Source: Wyeomyia smithii
Lineage: Eukaryota; Arthropoda; Insecta; Diptera; Culicidae
Reading direction: 5' to 3'
Length of the DNA: 64,000 nt
Assembly: GCF_029784165.1 (NCBI RefSeq)
Contig: NC_073696.1
Location: 186,660,998-186,724,997 of the forward strand
Below are positions 12,671 to 23,413 of the stretch, piece by piece; positions within the stretch are counted from its first letter, which is position 1; every line of letters begins with the position of its first letter. The notes beneath the pieces were generated by a model that did not search any database, was not told the DNA's origin, and saw nothing but the letters and a program-made list of their open reading frames with translations. Both the position numbers and the translations under genes were made by a program.

Positions 12671-15291
12671 GTTTTACGTTATGTGAATGATATCACAATT
12701 TTTATTATTAGAAAACCCTAACTGTTTCACAAATTTATTGCTTCGACCTCTACGAATATTTCTTGCGATGAAACTTACATGTCATCGCTAACTTTTTTGA
12801 TTTAGAACGATGTAAAATCTTGGTACTTATTGTGTACCTTTGAAACGGCGGGAACAGTATGAATAAGATCTGCGTTACGTAATTCTATTTTTATATAGTA
12901 GATAAAAATAATTAATCATGGACCATCCTACAAAAGAAACGCTCTAGTTCAATACTGCGCTATCAAAATAATCAAACCAAAGCAACCTGCACATCGCCGT
13001 TGCTGCGTCGCACACAATGAGGTTTGAATCGCACAGCCCCGCCTCCACGTTTTACGTTATGTGAATAATATTCCCATTTTTATTATTAAGAAACCCTAAA
13101 TGTTTCACGAATATATTGCTTTAAACACTACGAATATTTTCTTGCAATAAAACGTACATGTAACCGCTTACTTTTTTTATTTAAAATGTTGGTTCTTATT
13201 GTGCACCTTAGTAACGGCGGGAATAATATCAATAAAATCTGCGTAACGTACATCTATTTTTATACAGTGGATAAAAATAATTAATCATGAACCATCCTAT
13301 AAATGAAGCGCTCTAATCCAATACTGCGCTATCAAAATAATCAAAACAAAGCAACCTGCCCATCGTTGTTGCTGCATCGCACACAATGAGGTTTGAATCG
13401 CACAGCCCCGCCACCACGTTTTACGTTATGTGAATGATATTAGTATTTTTATTATTAGGAAACCCTAAATGTTTTACAAATATATTGCTTCGAACTCTAC
13501 GAACATTTTTTGCAATAAAACGTACATGTCACAGCTTACTTTTATGGTTTAGAACGATTTAAAATAATTACCATTACCATTGCACCTCAGAAATGGCGGG
13601 AATGATATCAATGAGATCTGCGTTACGGAATTCTATTTCAACATAGTAGATAAAAATAATTAATCATGAATCATCGTATGAATGAAGCCCTCTAATTCAA
13701 TACTGCGCTATCAAAATAATCAAAACAAAGCAATGTGTATACACCGCCCCTGCTGTTTCGCACACTACGCCACGTTTTACATTATGTGAGTGATATCAGA
13801 ATTTTTATTATTAAGAAACCCTAAATGTTTCAAAAATATATTGCTTAGAACTCTATGAATATTTACTTGCAATAAAACGTACATGTCACCGCTTACTTTC
13901 TTGATTTAGAACGATTTAAAACGACGGTGCTTATTGTGCACCTCAGAAACGGCGAAAATAACATCAATAAAATCTGCGTTACGTAAATCTATTTCTATAT
14001 AGTGGATAAAAATAATTTATCATGAACCATCCTATAAATGAAGCGCTCTAATCCAATACTGCGCTATCAAAATAATCAAAATACAGCAACCTGTACATCG
14101 CCGTTGTTGCACACAATGAGGTTTGAATCGCACAGCCCCGCCACCACGTTTTACGTTATGAGAATGATATCACAATTTTTATTATTAAGAAACCCTAAAT
14201 GTTTTGCAAATACATTGTTTCGAACTCTACGAATATTTTCTTGCAATAGAACGTACATGTCACAGCTTACTTTTATGATTTAGAACGATTTAAAATAATT
14301 ACCATTACCATTGCACCTCAAAAATGGCGGGAATGATATCAGTAAGATCTGCGTTACGTAATTCCATTTTAATCTAGTAGATAAAAAAATTAATCCTGAA
14401 TCATCGTATGAATGAAGCCCTCTAATTCAATAGTGCGCTATCAAAATAATCAAAACAAAGCTACCAGTACAAGTGTATACCGCCGCTGCTGCGTCGCACC
14501 CAACTAGGCATAAATTGCACAGCCCCGTCTCCACGTTTTACGTTATTTGAATGATATCACAATTTTAAGTATTTAAAAGCCCTAACTGTTTCACAAATAT
14601 ATTGCTTCGAACTCTACGAATATTTTCTTGTAATAAAATGTACATGTCACCGCTTACTTTCTTGATTTAAAACGATTTAAAATGATGGTGCTTATTGTGC
14701 ACTTCAGTGACGGCGGGAATAATATCAATAAAATCTTCGTTACGTAAATCCATTTTTATATAGTGGATAAAAATAATTAATCATGCACCATCCTATAAAT
14801 GAAGCGCTCTAATCCAATACTGCGCTATCGAAATAATCAAAATAAAGCAACCTGCACATCGCCGTTGTTGCATCGCACACAATGAGGTTTGAATCGCACA
14901 GCCCCGCCACCACGTTTTACGTTATGTGAATGATATCACAATTTTTATTATTAAGAAAACCCCAAATGTTTCACAAAGATATTGCTTCGAACTCTACGAA
15001 TATTTTCTTGGAATAAAATGTACATGTCACCGCTTACTTTCTTGATTTAAAACGATTTAAAATGATGGTGCTTATTGTGCACCCCAGTAACGGCGGGAAT
15101 AATATCAATGAAATCTGCGTTACGTAAATCCATTTTTATATAGTGGATAAAAATAATTAATCATGCACCATCCTTAAATAAATGAAGCGCTCTAATCCAA
15201 TACCGCGCTATCAAAATAATCAAAACAGAACAACCTGCACACCGCCGCTGCTGCGTCGCATACAATGAGGTTTGAATCGCACACCCCGCCA
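12671..15291. repeat. Satellite array, seven units of ~356-387 bp
   Basis: Unit starts, marked by GTTTTACGTTATGTGA or a close variant, fall at 12671, 13049, 13418, 13774, 14148, 14535 and 14914; the last unit ends at about 15291. Each unit holds the landmarks 'aaccctaaatgttt', 'cgtacatgtca', 'taattaatcatg', 'ctgcgctatcaaaataatcaaa' and 'gcacacaatgaggtttgaatcg'. Units at 13418 and 14148 share a variant block ('aataattaccattaccattgcac', 'gaatcatcgtatgaatgaagccc') that differs from the other units. The small ORFs inside are not conserved between units, so the array is non-coding. Confidence 0.92.
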
Positions 15292-15306
15292 TCGTGATCT
15301 CGTTGC

Positions 15307-15403
15307 GGCAGGAGAAGTTTGGTTGTGTTTGTTTTGACCAAGTCCGCATGCCAGCCGCACCGGACTTGCTTCAAAACAAACACAACTAAACTTCCCTCTC
15401 GCC
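15307..15403. repeat. Imperfect hairpin abutting the satellite
   Basis: The arms are about 40 bp, built around 'gttgtgtttgttttga' and its complement 'tcaaaacaaacacaac', with a short GC-rich loop. It starts 16 bp after the last satellite unit. It could be a small MITE or a satellite boundary element. Confidence 0.7.
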
Positions 15404-16444
15404 CGCGACGCACGAAGACGAATGAACCCCTAGGAGCGAATGAACCCTGGTCCGACATTTTTGTTGCATTTGAGCACGACATCGGACCGATGTTGAGCTA
15501 AATGTCAACCCGTTGTTGGACCGATCTATCGGAGAATCGGACGCGAATTGGTCCGACATCGGCCCGACAATTCTTACTGGGACTTCATCGCAACGAGAGT
15601 AACCTATCATACAGAACTCAGTCAATACAAAATGGATCAAATGTGATTTCAAGTGCTACATTGGCACGCATACTCATGATCTATCAACGTCAACTCCTAC
15701 AACACATCATGTTGTCATTCCCAGATATAAGCCAATTTAAGTTTCTCGTCTTGAAGGCATAACCCACGATACCGGTTAGAGAAATGATTGGTGCTCGCGA
15801 TAGACGACCGGTTCCCGTTTATTTGCTGCAATATCTTCAACAAAACCTTTGACACAAGAGAGTACGCTAGGGTACTCTTGACGTGGACGTGGAAAACAAC
15901 TTGGAACTGGGTAATGCTTCTTCCGCGGTGATGGATCTGATTATCCAATAATCGCTTCTGAGTTGCAGCAAGTCAGTTCTTAATGGGATGAATTCGATGA
16001 AAATGTTTCCATACTTGTAACCATACTGAGTAAAATCAATGAGAAATTGGACGTTCAAAAACGACTTTTTAGTTAGTATCGGATTTCGAAGTTATCTTTA
16101 ACAAGCTACTGTCAATGAGAAAAATCGTTAATGTCACACAGACGACGAATTGATCGATCATCCTTTTAAAATCAGCGTAACAAATGCTGATTTTTTTTTC
16201 AAAATTCACGACTACAAATGTCTACATGTTCCTGATTGAGCAGCAATCGAACAATGAAAGGGGTGGCCTTAACAGAAACTTTCAAAAAGCATATCCTAAT
16301 TTGATTAAGGTTATGTATCAAGTTCTGAAGACAGCGGAAAAGCTCTACTCTCTTTAGGCAATACATTGTCCAGAAAAAAATATTCAGTAAAGCAAGTAAC
16401 TAAGTTAATGCTACATGCTTAACCTGAATTCGAATTGCTCAGTA
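15404..16444. other. No gene recognised; TCGGACC-rich palindromic segment
   Basis: 15440-15575 is rich in 'tcggaccgat' and 'ggtccgacatcgg' in both orientations, suggesting a small palindromic element. The plus strand from about 15950 to 16060 reads like a short coiled-coil fragment (IIASELQQVS, SKINEKLDVQKR), possibly a decayed gag or ORF1, but stops interrupt it and I do not call a gene. Confidence 0.35.
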
Positions 16445-16790
16445 CACTAAAGTAGCTTTTTACGCGGGGGATACGTGCCGCGTAAAAAACCTCGAAAAAA
16501 AACCGCGTAAATTCCGGAATCCGCGTAAAAAACCGCGTAAATTCCGGATCCGCGTAAAAAAACCGCGTAAATTCCGGAATCCACGTAAAAAAAAAACAGC
16601 GTTAATTCTGCATTCCGAGTGAAGGGAAACCGAAATCCGCGTAAAAAAAATACCACGTAAATTTCGGAGTCCGCGTAAAAAAAAAACACGTAAACTCCAG
16701 GAATCCGCGTAAATTTCGAAATCTGCGTAAAAAGAACCGCGTAAATTCCGGAAGCCGCGTAAAAAACCCGCGTATAAAGCGACCTTAGTG
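16445..16790. mobile_element. CGCGTAAAA-family foldback MITE, variant ends
   Basis: Flanked by TA at 16443-16444 and 16791-16792. The ends are inverted, CACTAAAGTAGCTTTTTACG at the left against CACTAAGGTCGCTTTATACG read from the right. The interior is a run of 'ccgcgtaaaaaa' and 'attccggaatccgcg' modules. The interior matches the 5772 and 40830 elements, while the outermost 15 bp are different. Confidence 0.8.
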
Positions 16791-16792
16791 TA

Positions 16793-18129
16793 TTACAATT
16801 CTTCACGGAAGATTTTGCAAATGCAGATTCTTCTTCTGTATGACTTTTAGGGTGTGCTTCGTTTAACTCGCTTGAAAAATATCTTTGATTTCAGTTTGTT
16901 GAACGAATTTGATGCCAACACGCTGCTATTGCTAGCTGTATGTTTGAAATACTTTCTCTGGATTTACATTTAATTGTTGAATGTTGAATTGAAAACTATA
17001 ATGTTGCGAAGTGTCAATTGCACAGATGAAATATTAATGTCATTGAAGCGAAAATTTCGAAGCTCCGTTTACCTACCAATTTACCATTTAATTTCAAACG
17101 TCTGTATGTACCTTCGCGCTCCGCAGTTGGGTGATATTCGATAATGCCCAAAGCCCTGATAACTAGTGGCATTAAACCTAAAACATGCATATTCTCGCAT
17201 AAACAGCTTGCCATGGCAATAACGAAAATCAGCTGGAAAAGTTATAAAACGTTAAAAACCAACCCTTGATATTTCCCGCCCTTCTGAGATTCTGAGAGGT
17301 TTTCTGTGAGTTTCAGTGAGTAACGATTTTTTGTTGCCTTTGATCGGAAAAGTTCGAAAGAAGTTTTCATCACCGGGGCGTACTTAAACGATAGCCGTCA
17401 TTTTTTTAATATTTTATGGAATAGTTCTATGCGATTTTCGTATTGGTTTCTGTTGATTCCACTTAAATTCAACGTCGATTTCTGTTAATTTGTGCTGTGA
17501 CTGTTTTTCAAGAAAGAAGAAGACACTGTCGGTACGTAATAAACATAATAGATTAAAAATAATAATGTGTTTTTGCAAGAGTTCTGAGGAGTATTCATAC
17601 TGGTTTCAGTTGGTTTCGATTTATTTTCTTCCTAACGAAGATGCCGCTGAGGGTGTTTTATAAAAGGAATGTTCCCTAATCTACATGATCAAACTGATTT
17701 TTGCATATCTTCCAGTTGACTTTGACAAATTTCTGCTTTGGTCGAAGTGATTTTTGTTCAGATGAAGTTGTTGCAAGTGGAATGTTCAAATACTTAACAT
17801 GCCGTTGTATTAAAATTAAATTCGTTGTTTTTGTTCCAGTTTTGCGAGTTAAGACACGAGTAGTAGCAGGTCAATAAAAATGTCAGGCTCCGCAACACTG
17901 AAGATAGAATATTAAAAAGTCAGGGAATATACGAGTCCCGAAGGGAAGTTGATCGGTTAAGAACAAGACGAGCTCGAAATGCACGACGTTCGACACCCCA
18001 TATATCGTCAGTTACACACTTAGTTTCCATCCAGTCTTTAAACGAGTCTTGAACAAAAGAGAAATAAAGTATAATAACTCAAACACTCAATTGAGATAAA
18101 AATTCTAATCAAATATTTTCAACTACTAC
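16793..18129. other. No gene recognised; possible Helitron remnant near 17880
   Basis: AT-rich DNA without a convincing ORF. Around 17930-18010 the plus strand encodes an Arg-rich run (REVDRLRTRRARNARR) that could be the decayed N-terminal part of the Helitron whose helicase tail follows, but this is weak. Confidence 0.3.
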
Positions 18130-18476
18130 TACTTTATAGATTCAAGGTCAAATTTACCACCGAACAGATGCATTGCTTCCACTACCCGATGGCAAATGTT
18201 CTTGAAGCGACAATTCTGAAAGGAAACTACAAAGGAGAAGTCGTAATAATCCCGCGTATCTCGATTACTCCAACCGATTTGCCGTTAAATTTTAAACGTC
18301 TGCAATTTCCCGTGCGTCGCGCATTCGCGATGACTATTAATAAAACCCAAGGACGGTCACTGAAAATTTGTGGCATAAACTCCGAGTATTCATGCTTCTC
18401 ACATGGACAGCTCTATGTCCCATATTCACGTGACCCTGACCCCGACATTGTGGAATATATAGAATTGAGTGGCTAG
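18130..18476 (+). pseudogene. Helitron Rep/helicase, C-terminal fragment
   Basis: Only the tail of a Helitron-encoded Pif1-like helicase remains. In intact elements this enzyme couples a rolling-circle replication initiator to a superfamily 1B helicase. Visible family text is VLEATILKGNYKGEVVIIPRI, FKRLQFPVRRAFAMTINKTQ, GRSLKICGI and CFSHGQLYVPYSR, corresponding to the last conserved helicase motifs (VI region with INKTQG). The Arg of the usual 'ACSR' motif is kept as PYSR. The Rep nuclease domain and Walker motifs are absent, so this copy cannot act alone. The start codon of the 102-aa ORF is probably incidental. A Helitron-type 3' end follows about 430 bp downstream. Confidence 0.85.
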
Positions 18477-18884
18477 GACCGCCTTGACCACTTTCACATG
18501 TTTCGTATAGTCCGAATTTTAAGCTTGAATTATTCAGAATTCTGAAGTTTTTTATAAAATCTGTTCCAGTGAGATTGGGCAGGTAGAAGAGTATTACTAT
18601 ATTTGCATTAAGCCAAGCTTTTGAATAATTGAAAAAATTATGTAATAATTTCCTTCAGAATATTTAAAAGAATTATTGTTTATTTTCAGAAATGTATTGA
18701 AATGATTTGATTATGGTTGAAAGGTGCTTCATAATGTTCACTGATAAAAACGTAGAATTTTACGAGCGCAGGACTGAAAAAAAAAACTAAAAACAAATCA
18801 GAGCCGAAACATATCGTAGGTATGTTTTTTAGCAGCACTTAGATATTTCAGTTTTTGCAATATACCAGTCAATAAAACTCAAGG

Positions 18885-18914
18885 CGGCGGTACGAAGTTT
18901 GCCGGGTCAGCTAG
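18885..18914 (+). mobile_element. Helitron 3' terminus
   Basis: The sequence 'gcggtacgaagtttgccggg' followed by 'tcagCTAG' and then T matches the usual Helitron end: a GC-rich stem region a few bases before a terminal CTAG, with insertion next to T. Together with the helicase tail upstream it defines the right boundary of a Helitron remnant. The 5' TC end was not located. Confidence 0.75.
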
Positions 18915-19301
18915 TTCTCAATAAAAGCTGTAAAAAATGTCTTTTAACTTGATGCTACCTGATTTGCCATGGTTCGTTAACGTTTTCATAAGAAACGGCT
19001 TTACCAAAAATTGAACTGACATCACAGTTTCCGAGCGAAAATTACCAGATTTTTGATGAACGGGTAGAATAATAGTGTCTTTAAAAGATAAGCAATCAAT
19101 CAAACACTTAAAAAAATAGTGGTCCAATTTATGGTAAAAAAGTACTGTTTTCCTTATTTTGAAATGCTTCATTTCGAACGAGAGCGATCAGCACGCTGTC
19201 TCGCTGAGTACCTAAACTTTTATTTATATCGAAGTAACACAGCGAATCATAGTTACCATAGATGTGTTACGATCGTGTTATTGTAACAAGTTGCAGCTAG
19301 A
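18915..19301. other. No gene recognised
   Basis: AT-rich DNA between the Helitron end and the HTH fragment. The 84-aa minus-strand ORF has no recognisable domain. Confidence 0.4.
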
Positions 19302-19560
19302 ATGCAAAAAACGCCAAAAATTGGTGAAAAATATACTAAAGCAGCTGTTACTGAGTGTCTCCAAGCAATAAAAAGTGGTGTTTCGATTAGAGAAGCTTCC
19401 ACGATCAACCGTAATATTTCGTGCAAGCAGGAACTCAGGAAGTCGTCAGGAAAACCACGAAAAGGAAAACCAGCTGCATTCCCCATTTCAGTCTACAGTT
19501 GCAAGATTCATCTCAGAAAATCCTCGTCTTTCAAGGTTTGTACGAAATAATCAGAATTAG
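19302..19560 (+). pseudogene. psq/pogo-like HTH DNA-binding fragment
   Basis: The first 30 residues, with KYTKAAVTECLQAIKSGVSI then REAS, match the pipsqueak-type helix-turn-helix found at the N terminus of pogo/Tigger-like transposases and some host transcription factors. Downstream, a Lys/Gly/Pro-rich linker (GKPRKGKP) resembles the usual HTH-to-next-domain hinge, and another frame continues with ARFISENPRLSRF, so at least one frameshift is present. No DDE catalytic domain is found. Probably a decayed transposase start; a domesticated gene is less likely because the frame is broken. Confidence 0.55.
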
Positions 19561-20318
19561 GCTTCGGAGGATTGACTACGAAAGGAGTAAAAAACGGCCC
19601 ATGGTCTATGGGTGGTCCTTCATAATTCGAAGCAATCTGCGACATAGTGCAATCGTTCACAACTACCTGTTATACAGTGGATTAGAAAATTATTCAAGTA
19701 GACCTGGCCCAAATTAGGAAATCTGCTGTGGTCCAAATTAGGAAACGGTGACCCATTAAAGGAAATTGCAGCGATGATTTATTTCTTTTATTATAAGGAA
19801 TTATAGGTATTATCTTGTTGTTTTTTATGCAAAAAAGATAGAAAACATGAAACTTCATATTTATACATAATAAAATACTTAATTCAGTTGAGATATTTAC
19901 ACTTATTCTTGCAAAATATGCAGCTATACAACTGAGTGGTCCACTAAAAACAGTTATACCCTATTTTCGAATTTGGAACCACCACTTTTGTCAAAAAGTT
20001 GGATACTTTCTAGTATTATAAACTGTCGTGCAGGATTTCTTTCGACAACTATTCCAAGTTTTTACACTAAATGTTATTTCAAAGCATATTATAATACTAT
20101 AATACAATATAATTATACTTAAGTTCAAGATAAAAATAAAGGTTCACATAGCGTTCAAAAGGTTGTTTGTTGATTCCGCCAGGAAACTACTTTTTTATTT
20201 TGTTTTTTTTTTCACATATCACCTACTTGACACGGCACAAACACAAAATAATGTCTAACGTCGCTTATTATAACCAATGTCTTACTTTCTAAAGTACACA
20301 CTTAAAATGTATTACCGG
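19561..20318. other. No gene recognised
   Basis: Holds a short duplicated phrase 'ccaaattaggaaa' at about 19708 and 19732 and AT-rich text. 20190-20245 carries 'tgacacggcacaa', which recurs in the inverted arms at 20880 and 21430. Confidence 0.4.
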
Positions 20319-20570
20319 ATTTATTGCCGAGAACGGCATCACTCGGCTTGGTTAAAAATCAAATGACAGCTGTCATATTTTTTGTGTAAATCTCGGTTCA
20401 ACCTAACTTAACATTTCGGCACAACATATTACCGAGCAATCACTACCGAGATTTCGGATATTTTGTGCTGAAATTTCAGTTAGGTAAACCGAGATTTTCG
20501 AAAAAAAAATTGGACAGCTGTCATTTTATTTTTTACTGAGAACTCAGTGGTGCCGTTTTCGGCAATAAAT
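20319..20570. mobile_element. Small foldback MITE
   Basis: Inverted ends: TTTATTGCCGAGAACGGCAT at the left and its near complement at 20550-20570. A second matched pair, 'atgacagctgtca' and 'gacagctgtcat', lies inside. The central part is also palindromic ('taccgagatttcgg', 'ctcggt'). About 250 bp, non-coding. The target duplication is unclear. Confidence 0.7.
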
Positions 20571-20605
20571 TACCGAAAACCGGAAATAGATTTCAAGTAT
20601 GTACT

Positions 20606-21625
20606 GTGCCTCAGGGCCCGAGGAATACAGCCCTATGTGCCAGCTCTTGATATCCTCGCTCAGCGAAACTTGCCATACATGCTACTTGTATATAGCTATT
20701 TGAAGAGCATCAAGGTTCCCATTAAACAGCGAAACGACACTCGGATAAAAAAACATGTTAGTTTTAGTAATATATTTAGTTTCAGCTCGTAGTCGGCAGC
20801 GAGGATAAAAAATTTGCATTTAGCTTATTAGATATTTTAGACCATAAGGCATTAGATTTATTTGGCTCCGAAGAACATTAATTTGTATTGTGCCGTGTCA
20901 AATAAATATTGTGTGAACAAAAAAAAGTATGTACTGTAGAATGTAAGACAAGGAAGATGGCCCTTGAATATATGCTCGAAATCATAGTATATTTTGGAAA
21001 TTATTTGCCTTTCGGTAAGTTCGTACCATACAAACACGAACACAACCTTGCAATATATATCGCACGATAGTCTGGAGGTCTAATAGCGGTCTCGATCAAC
21101 TAGATTAATTGAGAGAATTCGTTATCGATAGTGTCTCTGGCACATTTTGCGTGTTGCAGGATTAGTACAATGATACACCGTACCCCAGTGCTGAGTCGAG
21201 AAAATCTCCAGCTCGAAAGGATCCTCGACCTGATCGGGAAACGAGCCCGACATCACAACCGTGTGGGAGAGCTGGCCGACCGACATTGTTAACCACAGAA
21301 CCACGAGGACCACTAGCCTTGCAATATGACTAATTAAAAATTTACCGTCTTAAATACTTTTGTGAGAATAACAATCTTTCACTCAAATCTAATGAAACAA
21401 AATTATTTTTTTGTTCACATAATGTATTTGACACGGCACAATAAAAAAAAAGTTTAACGGCGCCATTTAAATCTGTCTTGATTTTTAAGGTATCTGTATC
21501 TCAAAAACAAAAAGAAAATTTTTTATCCTCGCTGCCGACTACGAGATAAATTTAATGATGTTCCACTGAGCCAGGAATCATGGCCGGCTTGTATTCCGCG
21601 GGCCCTGTTGGATTCGTACGAGGTC
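20606..21625. repeat. Inverted pair of repeat arms enclosing a SINE
   Basis: The left arm (about 20606-20930) and right arm (about 21405-21625) match in inverted order at three anchors: 'gggcccgaggaataca' against its complement, 'ctcgtagtcggcagcgagga' against its complement, and 'attgtgccgtgtcaaata' plus 'gtgaacaaaaa'. DNA between the anchors is diverged, so these may be two inverted copies of one repeat rather than a single foldback element. A SINE lies in the spacer. Confidence 0.65.
21057..21316 (-). mobile_element. tRNA-related SINE with 11-bp target duplication
   Basis: Read on the minus strand, the element opens with a tRNA-like head: 'tcctcgtggttctgtggtta' (A-box region) followed about 45 nt later by GGCTCGTTTCC, a decayed B box. 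It continues through 'gaggatcctttcgagctgga' to a tail ending at 21057. Identical 11-bp duplications CCTTGCAATAT lie at 21046-21056 and 21317-21327. The internal boxes would recruit RNA polymerase III. A second, better preserved copy is at 24193-24936. It may belong to a named Aedes SINE such as Gecko or Feilai, which I cannot confirm. Confidence 0.85.
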
Positions 21626-22200
21626 TGGTTGCTGGTTCCAAATCCGAGGTCTAAGTTATAGAATTACCCCCATTGATGGCAATTAGATGACAACGAAAGA
21701 TGTAGCTCAATAAATAAAAATTTGCAATTCTAGTTATTCCGGCTCCCATTATGTCGTTTATTTGTAATCATGGCTGATCATTTCTTTTTCATGGCATAAT
21801 ACACCAGTGAATTTATTTTATATCATAATCATTTAGCCAAGTAATTCGTAATAAAGTTAAAGTGAGACTAACACGCTTGTTTATCAATCGACATATGGTC
21901 TTGTACGTGTTTCCATATAAATTCGATTCGATGCATTCCGACTTATCTAATAACAACAACAAACAAACGTCAACTTACATGCCCATTACACATACAATAA
22001 CGAACATTAAAATAAGCTTTTATATATTTTCAATCAAATGATGTATTTACCTGGCACTCGGTGATACACCACAAAGTCGCCAAACTGAGACAAAGTAGAG
22101 TCGGGTCGTCGTCGCGAGTGGATGTGTTTTTGGAGTCGCTGCGAGCACAGCCGGTGCGGTTCGCGTCGTTTCATCTACAGCTTCTAGCGCGTGTCCGCTA
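21626..22200. other. Upstream flank of the 400-codon gene
   Basis: No ORF supported. GC content rises sharply from about 22080 ('agtcgggtcgtcgtcgcgag'), which fits a 5' UTR of the following gene. No clear TATA box was found at a suitable distance. Confidence 0.4.
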
Positions 22201-22290
22201 ATGAGTAAAAATGACAAGCCGAAATCAGTTCCACCACTACTGCCAGCGAACGGTTCGCGACGAAAGCTTATTGTCGGTGTGCTTTTGTGA
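22201..22290 (+). other. Short upstream ORF overlapping the 400-codon ORF
   Basis: An ATG at 22201, 10 nt before the chosen start, opens a 29-codon ORF in another frame (begins MSKNDKPKSVPPLLP) that overlaps the main start and stops near 22290. It could act as a uORF lowering translation of the main ORF. Alternatively, a frameshift or unspliced exon could make this the true N terminus. Confidence 0.45.
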
Positions 22291-23413
22291 TCATGCGCAC
22301 CCGGTTACGTCTCCTCGCCATCAGCCCTCATGGTCGACGCCGGTAGCGGCGACGCTTACAACCAGATCCAGCAACGGCAGTGCAGTGAATGACGTGATCG
22401 TTGATTCTTCCACGCTGTGTGATTCAACTTCTTTTCTCGGCAATCGTGCGTGTAAGGCTGTCAGTGTTGGAGATGTCAGTAATCGAGCTGAACTGCTGTC
22501 GGGTTGCATTCGACGAGATTTAAACACCGTTGATAACATGGTCAGGGCAATCGATACGAAACTAAACGATTTAAAGCTATATCTAGATCTGATTGAAAAA
22601 CAAGAAACATCACGACGTCTGCAGGAAAGTCGTCTAGAGAATACTGTTCAACTTGACCAAATTATAGAAAAATGTGATCATATGTTGCAACGATTGAATT
22701 ATATCGAAACTAAGATCAAATCGATTGCTGACGAAAAAGACTGTAAAATATTTGATGACAAAAAAGCTGCTACACCAAAAGGCCTTCGAAGATTGGGCAG
22801 CCTTTTCGTGAAACGATCAGGCTCCTCCTCTGTTTCCCCAGGGTCTAAAGAGTCAAAAGTTGTACCAAATGAGTCAATGCTAGTCCAATGTAAGCCAGTT
22901 GAAAATGTTACGCGAAATGAACCGAGGCGGAGTTCAGGTCTACTGTCCAATCGAAAAATTCAAGCTAATCCAAGTGTTTCGAATCCTCCAAAGTTGCCCA
23001 ACGTACAACAATCTAAAGTTCAAGCAATAAAGAAGACTTCAACCGAGGACAGCCTGGAACCCTACAGAGCACGGCTTCGGGACACAAAAGTGATGCATGC
23101 TCTGCGAGTTTACCTTTCCTTTTTGCACAATCAACCGACAAGTTCAGTTTGCTTCGACGGTATGACAAACACCAGCGCACGGATGTTTCTGGCACTGGAG
23201 GGTTTCCCGATAGACTCCAGCGAACAACTGAAGGAGATTTTTCTCAAAATGCACGAATCGAATGGAATCAGCAGGGAGTGCGCCCTGGCAGATCTGGCCA
23301 CCTACAAGTCCTACATAGCAACGGAGCGAATCCAGCGTTTGCAACGGGCACGAGAAACGACGGATAAGTTCTACGGCAGGAATTGCTCCAAACCGCAGGG
23401 AAATCGAGTATAG
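22211..23413 (+). CDS. Uncharacterised coiled-coil protein, 400 aa (probable host gene)
   Basis: An intact 400-codon ORF, by far the longest here without transposon motifs. The ATG at 22211 has a good insect context (aaaATGA). Residues 1-95 are Ser/Thr-rich and low in structure. Residues about 100-178 form a likely coiled coil with heptad-spaced Leu/Ile (NTVDNMVRAIDTKLNDLK, LDQIIEKCDHMLQRLNYIE). Residues 185-280 are basic and Ser/Pro-rich. Residues about 282-390 look like a folded helical domain (KVMHALRVYLSFLHN, SARMFLALEGFPIDSSEQLK, ECALADLATYKSYIATERIQ). There is no signal peptide, membrane segment or nucleic-acid motif. GC and codon use are higher than the flanks, which fits a host gene. 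I do not recognise the family. It may be one exon of a larger gene. A candidate polyadenylation AATAAA lies near 23826. Confidence 0.75.
   Translation: MTSRNQFHHYCQRTVRDESLLSVCFCDHAHPVTSPRHQPSWSTPVAATLTTRSSNGSAVNDVIVDSSTLCDSTSFLGNRACKAVSVGDVSNRAELLSGCIRRDLNTVDNMVRAIDTKLNDLKLYLDLIEKQETSRRLQESRLENTVQLDQIIEKCDHMLQRLNYIETKIKSIADEKDCKIFDDKKAATPKGLRRLGSLFVKRSGSSSVSPGSKESKVVPNESMLVQCKPVENVTRNEPRRSSGLLSNRKIQANPSVSNPPKLPNVQQSKVQAIKKTSTEDSLEPYRARLRDTKVMHALRVYLSFLHNQPTSSVCFDGMTNTSARMFLALEGFPIDSSEQLKEIFLKMHESNGISRECALADLATYKSYIATERIQRLQRARETTDKFYGRNCSKPQGNRV

Noticed and set aside
12671..15291. Small ORFs in the satellite, e.g. 81 aa at 14038
   Set aside because: They are not preserved between repeat units.
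12671..15291. Satellite as a CRISPR-like array
   Set aside because: Units are ~375 bp throughout with no short repeat and variable-spacer structure, and the genome is eukaryotic.
15950..16060. Coiled-coil gag-like fragment
   Set aside because: Only about 35 residues between stops; too short to assign.
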